NCBI GenBank assembly: GCA_015488855.1
Contig: WFMY01000205.1
Coordinates: forward strand, 1 to 8,882
Length of the DNA: 8,882 nucleotides
Direction: 5' to 3'
DNA from: Helicobacteraceae bacterium
GTDB taxonomy: Bacteria; Campylobacterota; Campylobacteria; Campylobacterales; Sulfurimonadaceae
Shown here: in pieces, positions 4,709 through 8,882 of the stretch
Layout: each line of letters begins with the position of its first letter
Position numbering within the stretch: the stretch's first letter is position 1
The notes under the pieces: model-generated
Databases searched by the model: none
Told to the model about the DNA's origin: nothing
The model's input: only the letters and a program-made list of their open reading frames with translations
Program-made: the position numbers and the translations under genes

Positions 4709-6865
4709 TTAGGGTCCTTTATATACCTTGGGTAGTCTATAGGTAAATGCTGAATTTGCTTTTGCAGTTGGTTTCATTATTGGTTTCAATACAATTGTAA
4801 AGTATAGATATCTCTGATAAAGATTTCCAGAACTTGATAGCACCGGTCTATTGTTTTCAACATATTTTAAACCAAAGTCCCAACATCTTTTTTTATACAT
4901 AAACCCTACTTGAAGAGTTTTTTTTGTAGTTGCTTCTAAATCATAATTCAAGCCTGCTGTATATGAATAATGTTCATTATATTTATACTGCAAACTTGAT
5001 GTCATATAACTACTATATCTTTGCGAACCTGTCTTGTCTTTTAGAAAATTATCTTTAAACAGATGAGATAAGGATATATTTACCCCAAATGCATTATAGG
5101 TTAGTTTGTTGTATATTTTTGAAAAAAGTTTTTCTTTATAATTGAAAAACATATTATTATAAAGAGACAAAGAGGGGTTTACTTGATAATTTAATTCATT
5201 TTCTAAATCCCCTAGAGATTTTGTTTTACCTTGATAAACAATATTTTGAGAGAGTCTATGATAAAGTTTTCGAGAACCTCCACGGTCAAAAAGGTATTGT
5301 TTAAAATCTAGGTTTAGACTTTGTGCAGTATTACTTACATTATAAAAATCACATTTTGGATCACTGGGGTTTACCAAGCATTCATCTTGAACATCTTTAT
5401 AATAACCCTTACGCAGAGTCTTGCTACCAAAAGTATAGCTTGCACCAAATGAAACAGTATGACTAAACTCTTCATAAGCATGGGTAAGTTGCGTTGAAGC
5501 TTGAATGAGGTTGTAGTTTTTTGCAAAATATCCATTATTGTAAACTTTACTCAAACCGTTTTGTCCATTAAAATTTGATGTTTGCGCAAAAATATAAGAT
5601 TTGTATGCTACATTGAGATACTGATCAAAGAGTGATGTTTGTAGGGTTATTGGTAAACTCAGATTAGTTTGAATCGCTTTAACTCCCTTATATCTGTAGA
5701 TATTACTACTTTTTAAATCGAACTTGTAAAGCAGATGATTTTTTAAAAGTATATCTAAATATCTATGATACTGGATTGTTGGTAATTTTTGCAATGTAGT
5801 ATCATTGTTTACTTTAGTTAAATCTATATAATATTTTAAATATGTGCCATAATAATTCTTAGGTGTATTATAAAATAGGTTTAATCGAGAACGAACCTGT
5901 TTGGCGGTAGATATTTTTGCTGGATTATTGGTAGAGAGGTTGCGGTAAGAGACATCGTTAAGATAATGTATATTAGTATAGATAGAAGACTCTCCCTTTA
6001 AAGAAGTACCAAACAATTGATTGATAAAATTATTGTTTGAATAGCGAAAGTCAAATCCAAAATGCTTTTTATTTTTTAATTTGTTCAGCTCATAATAATT
6101 TTGATGCTCTTGAAAATAACCAAATTTTAAAGAGCCACTAGATACCTTCGAATCAACAAACCTAAGTTGCGAATAAAGGCCTTCCCCTCTGAGTGTCCGT
6201 ATCTGAGGTTTGAGTTCTAAATCCCAATTGTTTTGTAAAGCGATATAGATAGATTGTTGATAATAAAAGCCCGCGGTAGCTGAGATTCCATAAGATGGCA
6301 TAAGTAGACCAGACTGTCTCTTTGTGTCAAGTGAATACCCAAAATAAGGGGTATAAAAAACAGGAATATCATAAATATATAGTATAGTATTGTACATATT
6401 GAGCCATTGTGACTTTTCATCATAATCTGAAGAGCTAAACTTCATCTTCCAAAATGGTTTATTTGGATTACAGCCACTCAGCAGGCCAGACTTAATGTCT
6501 AAATTTCCCTTACAAGCTACACTTTTTTTTCCACTCATCCAGATATTTGTCTTTTTTTCTAACATATAAAATGGTTTAAATTCACGGGTTTTTTCTTTAA
6601 TATTGAGCCTAGCATATTCACCAAGTATCTTATAGTCATCACCTTTAGTTACTCGTATATTTCCAAATAATTCTAAGTCGCCACTATCCTTATTATATCT
6701 TGCTTCATCTGCACTCATAAAATAATCTTGATAGATTACATTCACTTCACCAGTTGCATACACGGTATTGCCAACTGTATCCATCTTAGTAGCATAAACT
6801 TCTACTTTATCACCAGCTACAGCTGTTGTAACTAAAAAAACAAAGAAAAGAAAAAGTTTAAACAT
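4709..6865 (-). CDS. lptD: LPS-assembly protein LptD (outer-membrane barrel)
   Basis: LptD with lipoprotein LptE inserts lipopolysaccharide into the outer leaflet of the outer membrane. The 718-residue protein begins with a signal peptide (1-18, ending AVAG). An OstA/LptA-like beta-jellyroll follows at about 19-100 (YATGEVNVIYQDYFMSADEARY; LFGNIRVTKGDDYKILGEYARL). The conserved LptD core comes next: YDIPVFYTPYFGYSLDTKRQSGLLMPSYG at 165-193. The rest is an aromatic-rich beta-barrel ending near the C-terminus. Cysteines are C118, C132, C496, C505 and C661; C661 in RCWDFGL matches the C-terminal cysteine region used in the E. coli disulfides. The start overlaps the RDD gene by 8 nt and has no clear ribosome binding site, so translation is probably coupled. 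The gene lies in the purD-pnp operon, and the next gene follows after 1 nt. The 718 residues are slightly fewer than the 784 of E. coli. Confidence 0.93.
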   Translation of the reverse strand: MFKLFLFFVFLVTTAVAGDKVEVYATKMDTVGNTVYATGEVNVIYQDYFMSADEARYNKDSGDLELFGNIRVTKGDDYKILGEYARLNIKEKTREFKPFYMLEKKTNIWMSGKKSVACKGNLDIKSGLLSGCNPNKPFWKMKFSSSDYDEKSQWLNMYNTILYIYDIPVFYTPYFGYSLDTKRQSGLLMPSYGISATAGFYYQQSIYIALQNNWDLELKPQIRTLRGEGLYSQLRFVDSKVSSGSLKFGYFQEHQNYYELNKLKNKKHFGFDFRYSNNNFINQLFGTSLKGESSIYTNIHYLNDVSYRNLSTNNPAKISTAKQVRSRLNLFYNTPKNYYGTYLKYYIDLTKVNNDTTLQKLPTIQYHRYLDILLKNHLLYKFDLKSSNIYRYKGVKAIQTNLSLPITLQTSLFDQYLNVAYKSYIFAQTSNFNGQNGLSKVYNNGYFAKNYNLIQASTQLTHAYEEFSHTVSFGASYTFGSKTLRKGYYKDVQDECLVNPSDPKCDFYNVSNTAQSLNLDFKQYLFDRGGSRKLYHRLSQNIVYQGKTKSLGDLENELNYQVNPSLSLYNNMFFNYKEKLFSKIYNKLTYNAFGVNISLSHLFKDNFLKDKTGSQRYSSYMTSSLQYKYNEHYSYTAGLNYDLEATTKKTLQVGFMYKKRCWDFGLKYVENNRPVLSSSGNLYQRYLYFTIVLKPIMKPTAKANSAFTYRLPKVYKGP

Positions 6866-7307
6866 CTACTACTATAGTTTTTGCCGTTTTATCATGCCAT
6901 GTTTGACGAGCAGGGTCAAATACTCCCCATAAAAAACCAAGGTAAAAAATAAGCTCACTGATCACCCTAAATATAGCTCGGTTGAGTGAGCTTAAAACAT
7001 TTGGGTATTCCAAAGTTCGTATCTCTATCACTTTTATCTTCATTGCAAGTTTACCAATAGAAGCTCCATAGTGCATCACAAAAAAAGCCTGATAGATAAC
7101 TTTCATCATCATATATTCGAATACAAAAGTATTTGTAAGGAGTATGGTCTCTTCAAGGGTCATAGATTGGTTAAGTTTATCCCATAAAGCTATCATCAAG
7201 AGTAAAGAGAGTAGCATCTCATCTATGAAAAATGCCATAGAGCGTTTTTTGATGGAGGCTAATTGCATCCCTTCTCGGTGAAGGGCATTTTCTATTTCTT
7301 CATTCAC
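6858..7307 (-). CDS. RDD-family membrane protein
   Basis: This is a 149-residue inner-membrane protein of the RDD family, whose molecular role is generally unknown. Residues 20-30 (IKKRSMAFFIDEML) hold the N-terminal Arg and Asp of the family. Predicted helices lie at about 25-43, 58-77 and 109-128. The conserved GASIGKLAMKIKVI (81-94) sits between helices, and FDPARQTWHDKTAKTIVV (130-147) is the C-terminal RQ..HD motif. The start is GTG at 7307, chosen because AGGGA lies 7 nt upstream (7315-7319); the first in-frame ATG (codon 14) would lose only pre-domain residues and has its purine tract too close. The gene follows purD by 10 nt and overlaps lptD by 8 nt. Its conserved place between purD and lptD suggests an envelope role, but this is inference. 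Confidence 0.85.
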   Translation of the reverse strand: MNEEIENALHREGMQLASIKKRSMAFFIDEMLLSLLLMIALWDKLNQSMTLEETILLTNTFVFEYMMMKVIYQAFFVMHYGASIGKLAMKIKVIEIRTLEYPNVLSSLNRAIFRVISELIFYLGFLWGVFDPARQTWHDKTAKTIVVDV

Positions 7308-7314
7308 TATTTAG

Positions 7315-7319
7315 TCCCT
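7315..7319 (-). promoter_or_regulatory. Ribosome binding site deciding the GTG start of the RDD gene
   Basis: AGGGA on the minus strand is 7 nt before GTG at 7307-7305 and overlaps the purD stop TAG (7320-7318). An ATG at 7303-7301 is closer to the usual start codon but out of frame, so the GTG is the better start. Confidence 0.6.
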
Positions 7320-8598
7320 AAAGTGCTTGATACGCTATATCTGTACGGAGCTTTTTACCCATAAAGTGGACTTGTCCGCATCGAAGATAGGCTCTATCTC
7401 TTGCTTGTCTGATAGTATCACCCAAACCAACACAAACAAGAACTCTTCCCCCATCAGCATACAAAACACCATCCTCTTTACTTACCCCTGCATAGGAGAT
7501 ATGAGTATTGTCTCGTATCTCATCATGATGCACATCATCAACTATAATCTCTGCTGGCGTTGAACTTTTGTATGGGTAGTTTTCACTCGCCATCACAACA
7601 CCAACTGCATATTGTGAAGAAAATTCCACTTTGATATCGCTCAGACGATTTGTAGCCGCTTTGTAGAACATATCTGATACACTTGAGAGCATCAATGGCA
7701 TAAGTATCTCACATTCTGGATCTCCAAAACGCACATTGAACTCCAGCGTGATTGGTTCCCCATTGACAACCATTATGCCGATAAAAAGTACACCCTCAAA
7801 TGGAGCACCCTCTTTTTTCATACCATCAAGTGTTGGACGAATCACTCTATCTTTTACTTTTTGATACAACTCTTCATCTACCAAGGGTGTTGGAGCATAC
7901 GCACCCATGCCACCTGTGTTTGGACCTTTGTCTCCATCAAGTAAGCGTTTATGGTCTTGTGCGGCTTGGAGTAGTATATAGTCATTCCCATCACACACTG
8001 CAAACATAGAAAGCTCATAGCCATCAAGAAACTCTTCTACTATCACTTTTAACCCAGCATCTCCAAAACTTTTACCGCTGAGCATCTCACTAATAGCTAC
8101 TTTAGCCTCCTCATGGTTTTGTGCTATGATAACCCCTTTACCACCACAAAGTCCATCTGCTTTTACAACAATAGGTGCACTTAAAGTATCTGCGAATTTG
8201 AATGCATCTTCAATAGATGCTGTTTCAATGTATCTAGCTGTTGGAATATTGTATTTTGCTAAAAAGTTTTTCATATAAACTTTTGAGCCTTCAAGTTGAG
8301 CAGCAGCTTTACTTGGACCAAAGATAGTTAAACCCTTGGCTTTAAAGATATCTACAACACCATCTACAAGTGGAGCTTCTGGTCCTACTATGGTTAATTC
8401 TATATTATTTTCTTTTGCAAAATCTGCTAAATCGTTATAATTTTTTATATTGATATTGGTACCAAGTGTATCGGTAGCACCGTTTCCTGGTTGAAAAAAT
8501 AGTTCGTGTTTAGTTTTATCTGTATTCACTTCTTCGTTGAGCATCGCTCTTGCGATTGAGTATTCACGACCACCTGAGCCAAGTATTAAAATCTTCAT
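7318..8598 (-). CDS. purD: Phosphoribosylamine-glycine ligase (GAR synthetase)
   Basis: PurD joins glycine to 5-phosphoribosylamine using ATP, the second step of de novo purine synthesis, in the cytoplasm. At 426 residues it is full length (E. coli 429). The N domain begins MKILILGSGGREYSIA with the glycine-rich loop, and continues with TIVGPEAPLVDG (69-80) and IFGPSKAAAQLEGSK (92-106). The ATP-grasp core has PIVVKADGLCGGKGV (142-156), VEEFLDGYELS (187-197), the signature DGDKGPNTGGMGAYAP (221-236) and the metal/ATP site LEFNVRFGDPE (285-295). The C domain ends at HFMGKKLRTDIAYQAL. ATG has AGGA 8 nt upstream (8607-8610). It is the first protein gene of a five-gene operon and is preceded by a structured RNA and terminator, so expression probably depends on read-through or an unseen second promoter. 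Confidence 0.98.
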   Translation of the reverse strand: MKILILGSGGREYSIARAMLNEEVNTDKTKHELFFQPGNGATDTLGTNINIKNYNDLADFAKENNIELTIVGPEAPLVDGVVDIFKAKGLTIFGPSKAAAQLEGSKVYMKNFLAKYNIPTARYIETASIEDAFKFADTLSAPIVVKADGLCGGKGVIIAQNHEEAKVAISEMLSGKSFGDAGLKVIVEEFLDGYELSMFAVCDGNDYILLQAAQDHKRLLDGDKGPNTGGMGAYAPTPLVDEELYQKVKDRVIRPTLDGMKKEGAPFEGVLFIGIMVVNGEPITLEFNVRFGDPECEILMPLMLSSVSDMFYKAATNRLSDIKVEFSSQYAVGVVMASENYPYKSSTPAEIIVDDVHHDEIRDNTHISYAGVSKEDGVLYADGGRVLVCVGLGDTIRQARDRAYLRCGQVHFMGKKLRTDIAYQAL

Positions 8599-8615
8599 TA
8601 ATTATTTCCTATGTG

Positions 8616-8636
8616 ATACCAATCAAAGATTGGTAT
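8616..8636. repeat. Perfect 9-bp inverted repeat just before the purD ribosome binding site
   Basis: ATACCAATC (8616-8624) and GATTGGTAT (8628-8636) are separated by 3 nt. On the minus strand the hairpin begins directly after the T-run of the upstream terminator and ends 5 nt before the AGGA of purD. It lacks a T-run after it in the purD direction, so it is not an obvious terminator. It may protect the 5' end of purD mRNA or affect its translation. Confidence 0.5.
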
Positions 8637-8694
8637 AAAAAAAGCCCAAATGGTCGGCTTGCATTAGCTTCGGTTCTCAAAGCCTAATTTGGGC
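8637..8694 (-). terminator. Intrinsic terminator between the structured RNA and purD
   Basis: GCCCAAAT (8694-8687) pairs with ATTTGGGC (8651-8644), followed immediately by seven T residues on the minus strand (8643-8637). The 35-nt segment between the arms can itself pair (GGCTT with AAGCC). The same bases also pair with the 5' part of the RNA, so terminator formation competes with the long rod fold. Confidence 0.75.
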
Positions 8695-8838
8695 GAAGAG
8701 AGCACTTCCTAACGGCGGCAGAATCTCGGCAGAGTGAACATACCTCAAGCGATAATACCGACACACGGAAATTCTACTAGTTCGCAATTTGAATATGTAG
8801 AACCCTCTTTTGTGCAAATACCGAGTCATTTAGACTAT
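8637..8838 (-). ncRNA. Structured RNA upstream of purD, probable 6S-type RNA / purD motif
   Basis: Between a TATAAT promoter and a terminator lies about 190 nt of noncoding sequence that folds as a nested, interrupted rod. Pairs seen are AAAT 8831-8828 with 8651-8648, TCGG 8824-8821 with CCGA 8657-8654, TTGCA 8817-8813 with TGCAA 8663-8659, GGTTCT 8804-8799 with AGAACC 8677-8672, and AATT-GCGAA (8789-8781) with TTCGC-CC-AATT (from 8697). TTCC 8770-8767 then pairs with GGAA 8709-8706, closing a terminal hairpin region. Length and the rod with internal bubbles are like 6S RNA, which holds RNA polymerase. A conserved RNA upstream of purD in epsilonproteobacteria was described by comparative genomics as the purD motif, and I believe such RNAs were later considered 6S homologues. 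A cis-acting purD leader is the alternative. Ends are estimated; tmRNA and SRP RNA signatures are absent. Confidence 0.65.
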
Positions 8839-8844
8839 GAATAT

Positions 8845-8850
8845 ATTATA
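8845..8850 (-). promoter_or_regulatory. Promoter -10 element of the purD leader RNA
   Basis: TATAAT on the minus strand, preceded by a T-rich stretch and TGTG, predicts a start near 8838, immediately before the closing helix of the structured RNA. A possible TTGGCT -35-like hexamer is at 8874-8869 with an 18-bp spacer, but Campylobacterota promoters usually lack a conserved -35. It probably also drives purD and the downstream operon by read-through. Confidence 0.7.
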
Positions 8851-8882
8851 CACAAAATTAGATTAGAAAGCCAAGGATAAAC

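Noticed and set aside
6217..6423. Short minus-strand frame in another phase of lptD
   Set aside because: It covers the highly conserved YDIPVFYTPYFGY core of LptD in the correct frame, so the alternative frame is a by-product.
7327..8009. Two plus-strand open frames within purD
   Set aside because: They are antisense to conserved ATP-grasp motifs of PurD and look like no known protein.
8616..8636. A second intrinsic terminator
   Set aside because: In the purD direction the stem is followed by CACATAGGA, not a T-run; the T-run precedes it and belongs to the previous hairpin.
8641..8840. tmRNA or SRP RNA instead of a 6S-type RNA
   Set aside because: There is no tRNA-like acceptor/T-arm end with CCA for tmRNA and no conserved GGUCAGG/GGAAGCAGC-like apical loop of SRP RNA. 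The nested rod agrees better with 6S.
1..8882. CRISPR array, transposon, prophage or toxin-antitoxin module
   Set aside because: No regularly spaced repeats, transposase or phage-like frames, terminal inverted repeats or small paired genes are seen. Gaps between genes are short and explained by the RNA, promoters and hairpins listed.

Overview
The window looks like chromosomal DNA of a Campylobacterota (epsilonproteobacterial) species, most likely a free-living Sulfurimonas/Sulfurovum-type organism. The reasons are the AT-rich composition, the protein character, the gene order purD - RDD protein - lptD - phosphoribosyltransferase - pnp - atpE (from memory, purD, pnp and atpE also lie close together in this order in Helicobacter pylori), and promoters with a clear TATAAT but no convincing -35. 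Genus is an inference from sequence feel, not from a search. Every gene I can support is on the minus strand, so transcription runs from the right edge to the left.

Right part (8882 to 1886): a core housekeeping operon. A TATAAT promoter near 8848 starts a roughly 190-nt structured RNA (about 8838-8637) that folds into a long interrupted rod ending at an intrinsic terminator just before purD. It fits the conserved RNA known upstream of purD in epsilonproteobacteria and has the rod shape of a 6S RNA. Behind it come purD (purine synthesis), an RDD membrane protein, lptD (LPS assembly in the outer membrane), a COG1926-type phosphoribosyltransferase and pnp (RNA degradation). Spacings are +10, -8, +1 and -4 nt, so the five genes are probably one translationally coupled transcript.

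Middle (1885 to 1278): atpE, the F1Fo ATP synthase c subunit, stands alone with its own promoter and a structured leader, separate from other atp genes. A perfect hairpin with a weak T-rich tail follows it, then a tRNA-Leu(GAG) gene with an encoded CCA.

Left part (1277 to 1): a short metal-resistance operon. A perfect 36-bp palindrome overlaps the promoter of an ArsR/SmtB-family repressor whose cysteines (C7, C8, C60, C62) resemble the CadC-type metal site. It is followed after 3 nt by a MerT-MerP fusion (mercuric ion transporter plus HMA domain) ending in four exact KCGxx pentapeptides, and after 13 nt by the start of a third gene cut by the window edge. This accessory operon begins directly beyond the 3' end of the tRNA gene, a common insertion point for acquired DNA.

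Most of the window is ordinary core genome. The points worth a second look are the structured RNA before purD, the KCGxx tail of the MerTP protein, and the ArsR operator/cysteine arrangement. I see no CRISPR, transposase, integrase, phage gene, toxin-antitoxin pair or clearly novel system.
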